Below, one piece after another: positions 16,457 through 25,070 of a stretch of DNA of 64,000 nt (its first letter is position 1; each line of letters begins with the position of its first letter). Source of the DNA: LMUY01 sp965199105 (GTDB lineage: Bacteria > Pseudomonadota > Alphaproteobacteria > Acetobacterales > Acetobacteraceae); the NCBI GenBank assembly GCA_965199105.1, contig CBDAQO010000002.1, forward strand, positions 868,001-932,000. Direction: 5' to 3'. The position numbers and the translations under genes were made by a program. The notes under the pieces are model-generated. The model was not told the DNA's origin. It made no database searches and was given only the letters and a program-made list of their open reading frames with translations.

Positions 16457-17136
16457 TCCTGCGGCTTCCCGACCCGCCCGGGCGACAGGCGCGGGCCGCC
16501 GGTCAGCATGGCCCACAGCGTTTGCGGCACCAGCAGCGCCAGCAGAACGTGCACGAGCAGAAAGCCCACCAGACCCGCCATGCCGGCGAAGTGGATGACG
16601 CGGGCCGCCTGGAAGCCACCCAGCAGCGACACAAGCCCGGAGAACTGCACCGGCTTCCAAATAGCTAAGCCGGTGACGACCTGAGACACGCCGGCCACGA
16701 GGGCGAAGATGTAGAGCAGCTTCTGCACGGCATTGTACACCGTCAGGTCCTCGTGCGCGATCTTCAGGTGCAGTGTGTCCACGACCGTACGCACCACGTC
16801 GCGCAGCCGGATCGGCAGCAGCCGTTCCCGCAAACGCCCGGTCACGAAGCCGTAGACGAGGTAGCCGAGGCCGTTCAGGCCCAGGAACCACATGCCGGCG
16901 AAGTGCCAGTTGAGGCTCCAGGCTGCCCAGTCGCCGAGGCGCACCGCCTTGCCGAAATGCAGCCCGCGGATGATCACGTCATCGTCGTAGATGCCCCAGC
17001 CGGAGGTGATCATCACCAGCATGGCAACCGCATTGATCCAATGCATGGTCCGCACCGGCCAAGGGTGCAGGCGTCGTCCCGCCGCGGCATGACTGCGGGC
17101 TCGTGGACCACTCACGGGGGCGTCGCGCGTTGTCAT
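16453..17136 (-). CDS. Cytochrome b561-type membrane subunit
   Basis: The 227-residue protein has four to five membrane segments with the expected haem-ligand His residues: VRTMHWINAVAMLVMITSGW in helix 1, NWHFAGMWF in helix 2, and a final RVIHFAGMAGLVGFLLVHV helix with two. This pattern is the bacterial cytochrome b561/hydrogenase-type diheme protein. It would pass electrons between quinone and the molybdopterin enzyme encoded next (ATGA overlap at 16453-16456). ATG at 17136 is chosen; further upstream codons show no similarity. Confidence 0.85.
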   Translation of the reverse strand: MTTRDAPVSGPRARSHAAAGRRLHPWPVRTMHWINAVAMLVMITSGWGIYDDDVIIRGLHFGKAVRLGDWAAWSLNWHFAGMWFLGLNGLGYLVYGFVTGRLRERLLPIRLRDVVRTVVDTLHLKIAHEDLTVYNAVQKLLYIFALVAGVSQVVTGLAIWKPVQFSGLVSLLGGFQAARVIHFAGMAGLVGFLLVHVLLALLVPQTLWAMLTGGPRLSPGRVGKPQE

Positions 17137-17299
17137 GGCCGATCCACAGCACGAAACGTCACAGCCTTCATCCTTCCTGGAGCATTTTGTGCGACACACG
17201 AGGTGGGATGAGATTTCCCCTGCCATTCGGGTTCGTCGCTCCGCCAGCCCGCCCGGGCGTTACGCCGGCACTTGTCCTTCGCGCAACGCCACGGCCCGA

Positions 17300-18235
17300 T
17301 CACGGAAGTTCGTCCGTGCCCACTGCCTTGCGGAAGCGCCGCCACTCGGAAGGGGGCGCGCCGTTGTACCTCCGGAAGGCCGCGGCAAAATGGCTGCCGT
17401 TGCTGTAGCCGAGGAGGCCGGCAACGTCATTGATCGTTTGTCCCTGCTCCAGCAGGTTGGCAGCGTGCTGCATTCGAAGCTGCAGCATCCGGCGTGCCGG
17501 AGTCTGGCCGGTTGACACCCGGAACGCTCGAAAGAACTGGGCACGGCTCAACCCCGTGATGTGCACCAGCTCGTTCAGGCTGACGTCACTCAGCAGGTGG
17601 GCAACCATGTGGTCGAGGACGCGCCGCAACTGCCACCCTGAAAGTCCGCCCCTGACCGCACTGCCCGTCTGGACAGGCTGGCAGCCCCGAACCAGGGTCG
17701 AGTACCGCCGCAGCACAGTGATGCCCAGCGTCGCGAGCAGGCTGTCGCGGTAGAGCCGGCGCAACCCTGGCTCGGCAACCTCCCGGCCCAGAGCGAGCAT
17801 GAGCTCCGAAAGCAGGGGATCGACGATGCCGACCTCGTCCAGCAGCGCGATCTCGCCGGGGTCGCGGTCGAATTCTTCCCGCGCCAGGCGGGCCAGGAGG
17901 CTGGCGCTGAGCGTGAGGTGTGCGAAGGCGATGACGCCCTCCGTATGCCACCGGTTGGCACGGTACGCCGGCATGAGCGTGATGGAGTGGCTGGGCACCT
18001 TCCAGGTCCGGTGCGTGCGCCCCTGCCATCGGTTGACGCGCTTGGCCCCACCCAGGTGGATGGCGACGATGTTCTCGTCCAACGCCGGCTGGACGATCGT
18101 CGGGTCGGTCCCGTCGAAGCATCGCAGGATGGCCCCGGTCAGCTCTCCCTCCACCTTGGGCCGGGACAGCCGTGCATACCACCGACTTGGAGACTCCACG
18201 TGCTCCTCACCCGTGACGACAGGTGGTCTACCCAT
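17300..18235 (-). CDS. AraC-family transcriptional regulator
   Basis: The 311-residue protein ends with a double HTH (SLNELVHITGLSRAQFFRAF, then TINDVAGLLGYSNGSHFAAAF). The N-terminal ~190 residues form the less conserved sensing domain with HLTLSASLLARLAREE. Its start overlaps the DUF427 gene by 8 bp, so it is part of the string running down from 20342. It lies 163 bp upstream of the cytochrome b561 operon on the same strand and may control it. Confidence 0.9.
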   Translation of the reverse strand: MGRPPVVTGEEHVESPSRWYARLSRPKVEGELTGAILRCFDGTDPTIVQPALDENIVAIHLGGAKRVNRWQGRTHRTWKVPSHSITLMPAYRANRWHTEGVIAFAHLTLSASLLARLAREEFDRDPGEIALLDEVGIVDPLLSELMLALGREVAEPGLRRLYRDSLLATLGITVLRRYSTLVRGCQPVQTGSAVRGGLSGWQLRRVLDHMVAHLLSDVSLNELVHITGLSRAQFFRAFRVSTGQTPARRMLQLRMQHAANLLEQGQTINDVAGLLGYSNGSHFAAAFRRYNGAPPSEWRRFRKAVGTDELP

Positions 18236-18680
18236 TCACCTCCTCCGAAGGTCCAAAACCCTGGCCGGCCCGCCTCTTTGCCGGGCACACCGCGGCGGGG
18301 TCGGCTGGCTGCTCGGTGATGCTGTCCAAGCGGTCCTGGTAGAAGGCGAGGTGGCCCCTGATCCCTGCCATGGAGGGAAACGTATCCTCGTAGCTCCAGG
18401 CCACGTCGGCACTACGCCCGTCGCTCCCCTCGACGCTGAAGTAGGTGGCCTCGCCCTTGTAGGGACAGTAGCTCGCCTGCGTGCTGCGCGTGAGCGCGGC
18501 CATGTCGACGTCGGCGCGCGGGATGTAGTGGACGGCGGGGTACGACGCTTCCCGAAGCGTTAGGCTCCGGGTGGAGTCCGCGATTACCCGGCCACCGGCG
18601 CGTACCACCACGCGCCTCGGGTTCGCCTCCGTCGTGATGGGGTGGGCCGGACCGGGCAGCAAGACGACTCTTCCAGACAT
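18228..18680 (-). CDS. DUF427-domain protein
   Basis: The 150-residue protein carries the DUF427 pattern: VVVRAGGRVIADSTRSLTLRE, VHYIPRADVDM, CPYKGEATYFSV, then AWSYEDTFPSMAGIRGHLAF. The family has a small beta-tent fold and no agreed biochemical role. The position between a MOSC gene and an AraC gene, all within a few bases, suggests one transcript. Confidence 0.9.
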   Translation of the reverse strand: MSGRVVLLPGPAHPITTEANPRRVVVRAGGRVIADSTRSLTLREASYPAVHYIPRADVDMAALTRSTQASYCPYKGEATYFSVEGSDGRSADVAWSYEDTFPSMAGIRGHLAFYQDRLDSITEQPADPAAVCPAKRRAGQGFGPSEEVNG

Positions 18681-18690
18681 GGTTCTTTCC

Positions 18691-19392
18691 TCAGGCAGGT
18701 TGGGATAGAGGCCGCTGGCTCGTTGGCTGGCCAGAGCCGGTCACCGCCTCCGAAGCAGCATGGCGCCAGCCTTCCGCAAGGCCTTCCATGCCCGACAGCT
18801 CGGCAAGCTCGCCCGGCGTCGCCGCACGATGCAGGAAGCTGTGGGCGAGCCGCCTGACCGACCAAGCCGGGTTCGGGCGTGCCGCAAGCAGGACGGCATC
18901 GCCGTGGCCGATGGCGCCCTCTTGCACCACCCGCAGGTACCAGCCGGACCGGCCCGACCGCACCATGGCTTGCGGCAGCCGCCGGTCGCCGAAGAACAGC
19001 GCCAGCTTGAAGCAGGGCTGGCGGAACTGCGTCACCTGCAGCCGAGCCGAACCGATGTCGAGCACGTCGCCGATGCAGGTCGTGTCCTCGTTCAGATCTG
19101 ACACAGTCAGGTTCTCGCCAAAACCGCCAGCCCGGAGCAGCGCCTCATGCTCGGGCAGTGCGTCGCGCCACCAGGCATAATGGGCATGCGGATAAACGTA
19201 GACGGCCTTGTCGGGCCCGCCGTGGACGGTGAGGTCGGCCTGCGCATCCCCTTCCAGGCCGAGATGCCCGACCGCGACGGGGCCAGTTGCCGCGTTCTTG
19301 CGGAAGCCGCTCGGGATGCCATTCGGTCCCAGAGGCGCCACGCGGCCGACCTGCACCGATCGGATCACGGCGGCGGGCAAGGCGTCGGTCAT
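18691..19392 (-). CDS. MOSC-domain protein (YiiM-like)
   Basis: The 233-residue protein shows the MOSC core: HLGLEGDAQADLTVHGGPDK, then FGENLTVSDLNEDTTCIGD, then QFRQPCFKLALFF with the conserved Cys thought to carry sulfur in MOSC proteins. A three-helix tail follows. YiiM-like proteins detoxify N-hydroxylated compounds together with molybdenum cofactor and reductases. ATG at 19392 overlaps the stop of the alpha/beta hydrolase gene by 4 bp. Confidence 0.9.
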   Translation of the reverse strand: MTDALPAAVIRSVQVGRVAPLGPNGIPSGFRKNAATGPVAVGHLGLEGDAQADLTVHGGPDKAVYVYPHAHYAWWRDALPEHEALLRAGGFGENLTVSDLNEDTTCIGDVLDIGSARLQVTQFRQPCFKLALFFGDRRLPQAMVRSGRSGWYLRVVQEGAIGHGDAVLLAARPNPAWSVRRLAHSFLHRAATPGELAELSGMEGLAEGWRHAASEAVTGSGQPTSQRPLSQPA

Positions 19393-20342
19393 GGCGAGCT
19401 GGCCTTCTGCCTGGCCATGAAATCGAGAATGAGGCGGGCGATCTCGTCGTTTTTCTCCTCCAGCGCGAAGTGGCCGGCGTCCAGCAGGTGGATCTCCGCA
19501 TCCGGCAGGTCGACGCGATAGGCGGTCGCACCCGCGGCGATGAAGGACGGATCGTTGGCGCCCCAGGCGATCAGCGTTGGCGGCTTGTGTTCCCTCAACC
19601 ACGCCTGCCAGACGGGGTAGGAGGCGACGTTCGTGCGGTAATCGTAGAGCAGGGCCGCCTGGATCTCGCGCTGGCCGGGCCGCGAGAGCTGGGCGAACTC
19701 GTCGTTCCAGTTATCCGGGTCGTAGGCGTCCGGATGGGAGGTGCCAGCCAAGTGGCGCTGCTTCGTGGCCTCATAGGACATGAAAGAGTCGACGACCTCC
19801 GAATGCGCCTTCGGATCGGCCCAGAACTGCGCGATTTGCGCCCATTTCGGTCCGAGCCCCTCCTTGTAGACGTTGCCGTTCTGGACGATCAGCGCCTGCA
19901 GCCGCTCTGGGTGGGCCAGGATGATGCGGTAGCCGACCGGTGCCCCGTAGTCGAACAGGTAGAGCGTGTAGCGGCTGACCTTGAGCTGCTCGAGCAGGGT
20001 GCCGATCGTGTCGGCGAGATGGTCGAAGGTGTAGCTGTAGGCCGCCGGCGACGGCGCCTCGCTCTGTCCGAAGCCCGGGAAGTCTGGTGCGACGACATGG
20101 TAGCGTGTCGCCAAAATGGGAATCAGAGTCCCATAGCCTCGCGACGACGAAGGAAAACCCTGCAGCAGCACGATGGTGGAAGCGTCCCTGGGGCCCGCCT
20201 CCCGGTAGAAGACGCTGACGCCATCGACCTGCGTGCGGTGGTACGTGGTCGTCGCGGTGGTCGAGGCGATAGGTGCCGCCGCCGCCCCAGAGCCTGCAAG
20301 CGCCGCGCCGAGGATCGCGGCCCCGATCGTACGAGGGATCAT
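19389..20342 (-). CDS. Alpha/beta hydrolase, haloalkane-dehalogenase/epoxide-hydrolase-like, exported
   Basis: The 317-residue protein begins with a signal peptide (to about residue 23, SGAAAA). Motifs are VLLQGFPSSSRGYGTLI (oxyanion region), DFPGFGQSEAP, and LFDYGAPVGYRI, where Asp sits at the nucleophile elbow as in dehalogenases and epoxide hydrolases. LIAWGANDPSF and DAGHFALEE complete the acid and His. It is a paralogue of the cytoplasmic protein at 21793-22653, with the same DYGAPVG elbow and QNGN loop, but that copy lacks a signal. Confidence 0.85.
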   Translation of the reverse strand: MIPRTIGAAILGAALAGSGAAAAPIASTTATTTYHRTQVDGVSVFYREAGPRDASTIVLLQGFPSSSRGYGTLIPILATRYHVVAPDFPGFGQSEAPSPAAYSYTFDHLADTIGTLLEQLKVSRYTLYLFDYGAPVGYRIILAHPERLQALIVQNGNVYKEGLGPKWAQIAQFWADPKAHSEVVDSFMSYEATKQRHLAGTSHPDAYDPDNWNDEFAQLSRPGQREIQAALLYDYRTNVASYPVWQAWLREHKPPTLIAWGANDPSFIAAGATAYRVDLPDAEIHLLDAGHFALEEKNDEIARLILDFMARQKASSP

Positions 20343-20389
20343 TGTCCTGCTCCTGCCAACAAGTTCAGACGCGCGTGCGGTGTCGGCTG

Positions 20390-20854
20390 TTAGAGGCCGA
20401 GATCGCTAAGACTCGGGTGATCGTCCGGGCGGCGGCCCAGCGGCCAGCGGAGCAGCCGTTCGGTTTCGGCGATGGCATGCTCGTTGATGCTGGCGAACCG
20501 CGCGGCCATGAGGCCGTCGGTGTCGAAGCGCCAGTTCTCGTTGCCATAGGCGCGGAACCAGTGTCCGCTATCGTCGCGGTATTCGTAGGCGAACCGCACC
20601 GCGATGCGGTCCCTGGCGAAGGTCCAGAGCTCCTTGACCAGACGGTAGTCCAGTTCCCGGGCCCACTTGCGGGCAAGGAAGGCCTCAATCTCCTTGCGGC
20701 CGTTCGGGAACTCGACCCGGTTGCGCCAGGCGCTGTCGGGCGTGTAGGCCAGGACCACCCGCGCCGGGTCACGCGTGTTCCAGGCGTCTTCCGCGGCGCG
20801 CACCTTCTGGGTCGCGGTCTCCTCGGTGAAGGGTGGAAGAAGGGGACGGGTCAT
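20390..20854 (-). CDS. DUF1348 NTF2-fold protein
   Basis: The 154-residue protein matches the DUF1348 family: AEDAWNTRDPARVVLAYTPD, then WRNRVEF, FLARKWARELDYRLVKELW, FAYEYRDDSGHWFRAYGNENW. It is a nuclear-transport-factor-like fold of unknown activity, complete in length. ATG at 20854 is chosen because the similarity begins exactly there. It lies in a string of small hydrolase and NTF2-fold genes on the minus strand. Confidence 0.9.
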   Translation of the reverse strand: MTRPLLPPFTEETATQKVRAAEDAWNTRDPARVVLAYTPDSAWRNRVEFPNGRKEIEAFLARKWARELDYRLVKELWTFARDRIAVRFAYEYRDDSGHWFRAYGNENWRFDTDGLMAARFASINEHAIAETERLLRWPLGRRPDDHPSLSDLGL

Positions 20855-20904
20855 GGATGTTCTCCGGATACTCGGGTCCGCATTCCTACCAAGCTTCTCA
20901 TTGG

Positions 20905-21315
20905 TCAGAGCACCTTGGTCTCGCCGCCGTCGACGCGGAGCGCCGTGCCGGTGATCCAGTGGCTGCCAGGGGCGAACAGGAAAGCAAAGGCGTTGGCGAT
21001 GTCCTCCGGCTGCCCATAGCGGGCGATGCCGACCTCGGCCGCGAACCGGTCGATGGCGGTGTCGAGCGGGAGGCCATGCGTGTCGGCATAGCCCTGCAGC
21101 ATCGTTTTGCGACGGTCGGTCATAACCGAACCGGGCAGATCCCGAGCGAAGAGGAGCGGTTCCGCTCCCGCCGCCCTGACCGCATCCGCCGTCCCGGCCA
21201 GGGTTTCCTGTGTCCGCGCCACCAGCGCCACGGCGTGGAAGTCGCGGGCCAGGCGGATGGCCGTCGCGCGCCCGATGCCGCGGCTCGCGCCGGTGACGAT
21301 GGCCACGCGGTCCAT
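20905..21315 (-). pseudogene. Short-chain dehydrogenase with internal deletion
   Basis: The first ~57 residues are a normal SDR N-terminus (VAIVTGASRGIGRATAIRLA). The last ~80 are a normal C-terminus (GIARYGQPEDIANAFAFLFA, then TGTALRVDGG). About 110 residues in the middle are missing, including NNAG and the Ser-Tyr-Lys catalytic residues. The two halves are joined in frame at FARDL/PGSVM. The product cannot be an active dehydrogenase. Its start overlaps the stop of the SnoaL gene at 21315. Confidence 0.8.
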
Positions 21316-21701
21316 CAGACGCGAGCCTGTGCGATGGCCAGCGTGTCGATGTACTGGCGGAAGGTAGTGATCCTGCCGTTGCTGACGGTCCAGGCATGGG
21401 CGTAGCGCGCCTCGCAGATCTTGCCGGTGGCGCCGTGGACGCCATTGAAGTCGCCGAGCGACACCACGGTCCAACCCTCGGCGATGAACTCGGTGGGCAC
21501 GAGCGAGAAGCTGGTCCACTCGGCCATTAAGGGCTTGAACAGCCCCCCGGCGACAGCACTGGGGCCGCGGCCCTCGACCTTGTAGTGCCACATGGTGGTC
21601 CACTGGATATCGGGGGCCATCAGACCAAGGGCGCCAGGGGCGTCGCCCGTGGCAAGCTTGTCGTAAAAGTCGCGAATGATTTCTGTCGGGGTGGCGGTCA
21701 T
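21315..21701 (-). CDS. SnoaL-like NTF2-fold protein
   Basis: The 128-residue protein begins MTATPTEIIRDFYDKLATGD and shows WTTMWHYKVEGRGP, then FIAEGWTVVSLGDF and RYAHAWTVSNGRITTFRQYID, the classic SnoaL-like strands. The function is a guess beyond ligand binding or isomerase chemistry. It is translationally coupled to the deleted SDR gene. Confidence 0.85.
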   Translation of the reverse strand: MTATPTEIIRDFYDKLATGDAPGALGLMAPDIQWTTMWHYKVEGRGPSAVAGGLFKPLMAEWTSFSLVPTEFIAEGWTVVSLGDFNGVHGATGKICEARYAHAWTVSNGRITTFRQYIDTLAIAQARV

Positions 21702-21792
21702 GGTCAGCCTCGGTGAGAGGAGGTCCGCGCTCGGCGGCCTCGGAGAGCAGGTGGGGGCCGGAGCCCCGAGGGGCACGCGACCTCAGTCGGGG

Positions 21793-22653
21793 TCAGCGCA
21801 GGTGCTTGCCGAGGAAGTCGCGCATGGCCGCGCCAATCTCCCGGGTGTGTGTCTCCAAGGCGAAGTGGCCGCTGTCGACGAAGCGGACCTCGGCGTCCGG
21901 GACGTCTCGCTTGAAGGCCTCGGCACCCGGCGGGACGAAGAAGGGATCGTTCTTGCCCCAGATGGCCAGCACTGGCGGGCGCTTGTCACGCAGATAGGCC
22001 TGGATGTCGCCGTAGAGGGCCACGTTGGTTTTATAGTCGCCGAGCAGGTCCAGTTGGATCTCGTCGTTGCCTGGGCGCGCCAGGTAGAAGTCGTCGAGGT
22101 TGCGGCCGTCGGGCGAGACCAGCGCCGGATCGCTCACGCCGTGGGTGTATTGGTAGAGGGTGGTCTGCGGGGCCAGGAAGCCGCGCAGGGCGTCGCGGTT
22201 GGCTTGGCTCGGCTCGTTCCAGTAGGCTTGGACGGGAGCGAAGGCCTCGGACACGCCTTCCAAGTAGGTGTTGCCGTTCTGGGAGATGATTGCACTGATG
22301 CGGTCAGGATGGGCCAGCGCCAGGCGGAACCCGACCGGGGCGCCGTAGTCAAAGACGTAGATCGCAAACCGCTTCAGACCGAGCACTTCTGTAAAGCGGC
22401 TGATCACCTTGGTAATATTGTTGAAGGTGTAGGCGAAGGCGTCACGGGCGGGCTGCTCCGTCAGGCCGAAGCCGGGCAGGTCCGGGGCAACGACGTGGTA
22501 GGTGCCGGCCAGCTCCGGGATCAGGTCGCGGAACATGTGGCTGGCGCTGGGAAAGCCGTGCAGCAGCAGCACGGTCGGCGCGCTCGGGTCGCCGGCAGAT
22601 CGGTAGAACACCTTCAGGCCGTCGACGTCGACAGTTTCGAAGCGGACGGTCAT
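21793..22653 (-). CDS. Alpha/beta hydrolase, haloalkane-dehalogenase/epoxide-hydrolase-like
   Basis: The 286-residue protein has VLLLHGFPSASHMFRDLIPE, then APDLPGFGLTEQP, VFDYGAPVGFRLALAHPDR with the nucleophile Asp, LAIWGKNDPFFVPPGAE, and VDSGHFALETH with the catalytic His. There is no signal peptide. ATG at 22653 is preferred over upstream in-frame codons because similarity starts there. The LysR gene at 22823 is divergent, and a perfect inverted repeat lies between the two, so LysR control is likely. Confidence 0.85.
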   Translation of the reverse strand: MTVRFETVDVDGLKVFYRSAGDPSAPTVLLLHGFPSASHMFRDLIPELAGTYHVVAPDLPGFGLTEQPARDAFAYTFNNITKVISRFTEVLGLKRFAIYVFDYGAPVGFRLALAHPDRISAIISQNGNTYLEGVSEAFAPVQAYWNEPSQANRDALRGFLAPQTTLYQYTHGVSDPALVSPDGRNLDDFYLARPGNDEIQLDLLGDYKTNVALYGDIQAYLRDKRPPVLAIWGKNDPFFVPPGAEAFKRDVPDAEVRFVDSGHFALETHTREIGAAMRDFLGKHLR

Positions 22654-22747
22654 CACGCGGTTCCTAGGATCTTGCGGCCTCGACCGCGTTGCAGGACGTG
22701 AGTGATGTCGGCTTTTCCAGGCCAGCCGGGCAGCGGTCGCGTCCGGG

Positions 22748-22778
22748 AAGCACCCTTCCAGCCAGTGGAAGGGTGCTT
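22748..22778. promoter_or_regulatory. Perfect 13-bp inverted repeat between divergent genes
   Basis: The arms AAGCACCCTTCCA and TGGAAGGGTGCTT are separated by 5 bases. It lies 95 bp upstream of the hydrolase start and 45 bp upstream of the LysR start, so it is a strong operator candidate. Confidence 0.6.
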
Positions 22779-22822
22779 GCCCCGCGACTAGGATGGGTGA
22801 CATTCCACAATCTGGCAGGCTC

Positions 22823-23728
22823 ATGGACCGTCTGGACGCGATGCAGGTGATGCTCACCGCGGTGGAGTGCGGCAGCCTGTCCAAGGCCAGCCGCAAGCTG
22901 GGCCAGCCGCTCGCCACCGTGAGCCGGAAGGTGTCCGAGCTCGAAAGCCACCTGAAGGCGGCCCTGCTGATCCGCTCGTCCAGAGGGCTGGAGCTGACGC
23001 CCGCTGGCCGAACCTACATCAAGTCAGCCAAGGCCATCTTGGAGCAGCTGAACGAGGCCGAGCGCGCCGCGACCGGCGAATATACCCAGCCCAAGGGCGA
23101 CCTTGTCGTCACCGCCCCAACGATGTTCGGCCGGTTGCACGTTTTGCCCGTCGTCACCGCCTTCCTGGCGGCGTTCCCCCACGTCTCCATCGAGCTGATG
23201 CTGACCGACCGCGTGACCCACTTCCTCGACGACCACGTCGACGTCGCCCTGCGAATCGGCGACCTGCCGGACAGCGGCCTGATCGCGACCCGGCTGGGCG
23301 CCGTGCGCCGGGTCACGTGCGCAAGCCCGGCATACCTGGCGTCGCGCGCGGTACCGGCCGTCCCGCAGGATCTCGCCGGCCACGACGTCATCTCGTTCGG
23401 AAGCGTGTCGTCCCCCACCACCTGGCGCTACCGGTCGGAGGGGAACGAGCTCGCCGTGACCTTCAGCTCGCGTCTCAGCGTCAGCACCATCGACGCCGCA
23501 ATCGATGCGGGCGTGGCAGGCGCAGGGGTGATTAGGGTTGTGTCCTACCAGGTCGCCGACCATGTGCGCGGTGGTCGTCTGCGATCGGTACTCGAAGCCT
23601 ACGAGCCTACCCCCCGTCCGGTGCATCTGGCCTACGACAAGCAAAACCGCCTGCCGCTCAAGCTGCGCGCCTTTGTCGATTTCGTCGTTCCGCGCCTGCG
23701 GGACCGCCTGATATCCGTTGCGCTCTAG
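22823..23728 (+). CDS. LysR-family transcriptional regulator
   Basis: The 301-residue product from ATG 22823 begins MDRLDAMQVMLTAVECGSLS, the usual LysR start (an upstream ATG at 22793 adds ten residues). HTH is KASRKLGQPLATVSRKVSEL. The effector domain carries DVALRIGDLPDSGLIATRLG and ends with FVDFVVPRLRD, as in the DsdC/AaeR-like group. It is divergent from the hydrolase at 21793-22653, its probable target. Confidence 0.9.
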   Translation: MDRLDAMQVMLTAVECGSLSKASRKLGQPLATVSRKVSELESHLKAALLIRSSRGLELTPAGRTYIKSAKAILEQLNEAERAATGEYTQPKGDLVVTAPTMFGRLHVLPVVTAFLAAFPHVSIELMLTDRVTHFLDDHVDVALRIGDLPDSGLIATRLGAVRRVTCASPAYLASRAVPAVPQDLAGHDVISFGSVSSPTTWRYRSEGNELAVTFSSRLSVSTIDAAIDAGVAGAGVIRVVSYQVADHVRGGRLRSVLEAYEPTPRPVHLAYDKQNRLPLKLRAFVDFVVPRLRDRLISVAL

Positions 23729-24480
23729 CAGAGCTGCTTCAAGGGTCCAGAGATGCAAATCAACGCTTGGGCGCCGGGACATTGGCCCCGCGTTTCAGGA
23801 ACAGGTCGCTGCTGGACGCTTGCACCAGCGAGCAGCTGGAAGCCTGAGGGACCGGGATGTCAGCTATAACCTGCCTGGCTCGTCTATGTCGTAAATCATC
23901 CGCGTAAACCCGCGCCCGCTCTCTACAGGGCTGGCATCCGCTATCCACCCACTGCACGCAATCAGGTGGTTCGGGATTGGGCCGCTAGCAGACTGTCCGC
24001 TACTGAGAGGTAGGCGGTCGGAAGCTGACGTCAGATTGCCAGCCCTAGAGGTTCGGCGGGCCGCAGAATTGGGAGCGCCCCGTTCGGCCTGACCCGGAAC
24101 GCGGGAGCTGGGCAGCACGACAGCTGCTCACCTCGCAGAGGCGGCGGTCATCGCGCCGTCCGCGAGCAGTGCGTCGCGTTATTGTCCCTTGGTTTGCAGG
24201 CCGTCGTCAGACGAAACGCGTATGTAGGCGACCAACATGCGCGGAAAACCTCAAAACCTACGTTTCCGCAAACTACATCAATCCGACAGGGTTTTCGCTC
24301 AAAACAAGCCGGCCTTGCCGGCTATTGACTGGCTATGCCAGCAGGAAACGCCAAACACATGATTACTGTCATTCAGCGGAAATCGTGCGCTCGCTGAATC
24401 GGAATGGTCAGTAGATCGCGGATTGATGCAGGCAACTGCACAGCCTTGCCTGCGGCGTTCCGACAACCCCTAAGGACATA
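23729..24480. other. Gene-free stretch
   Basis: No gene is supported in these 750 bases. A small perfect hairpin (AGCCGGC, loop CTT, GCCGGCT) lies near 24309-24325. The composition is mixed and several short frames show no family similarity. Confidence 0.5.
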
Positions 24481-25024
24481 CCCGACGCTGCCGATGCCGG
24501 GTATTGCCGGGACACGATACGACCCTTGCTCGGCCATCCGGGCGTTGAGTTTGTTGGCGAAATTGGCGAAGCGCAGAAGGCGGAGTTCCTTGGCGGCGCG
24601 GAAGCCCTGCTGTTCCCGATCGCGTGGCCCGAGCCGTTCGGCATGGTGATGATCGAGGCCGCATCCTGCGGCACGCCGGTGATTGCGTTCGTGCGGCTCG
24701 GTCCCGGAGGTGATCGAGCCCGGCGTGTCAGGCTTCATCGTCAGCAACGAGGCCGAAGCGGTCGCGGCGGTGGACAAACTGCCGAGCCTGTCACGGGCCG
24801 CCGTACGAAGCGCCTTTGAACGCCGCTTCACAAGCAGCCGGATGGCGGCGAACTATGCCGAGCTGTACGCCAGGCTAGCGGGTGTCGCGCAGGGCAGGTT
24901 CGTGACGTCCGCCATGTTCGACCCTGAACGGATCTCCCGCAGCGCGCTTGGGCTGGCCCGATCCGTCGCCAGGTCCGCAGGTCGGCCAGCGACGCTATCC
25001 AATACCCGCGGCAACAGCGTCTGA
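24481..25024 (+). pseudogene. Glycosyltransferase family 4, C-terminal fragment, frameshifted
   Basis: The first frame gives HPGVEFVGEIGEAQKAEFLG, then WPEPFGMVMIEAASCGTPVIA, the nucleotide-sugar-binding half of GT4 enzymes with the E-x7-E-like motif. Just after GTPVIAF, near 24690, the frame slips, and the second frame continues with GSVPEVIEPGVSGFIV and the C-terminal helices to 25024. The N-terminal acceptor domain is missing. It is not functional. Confidence 0.85.
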
Positions 25025-25070
25025 CGCATTAGCCCGAAGCTTCGCTGCCGCTGGTATCAGCCCGGTATGT

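Noticed and set aside
19287..20393. A 368-codon plus-strand frame opposite the exported alpha/beta hydrolase
   Set aside because: The minus-strand hydrolase has clear motifs and a signal peptide; the plus frame has no recognisable domain.
21676..22701. A 341-codon plus-strand frame opposite the second hydrolase
   Set aside because: It is a shadow of a gene with all catalytic motifs on the minus strand.
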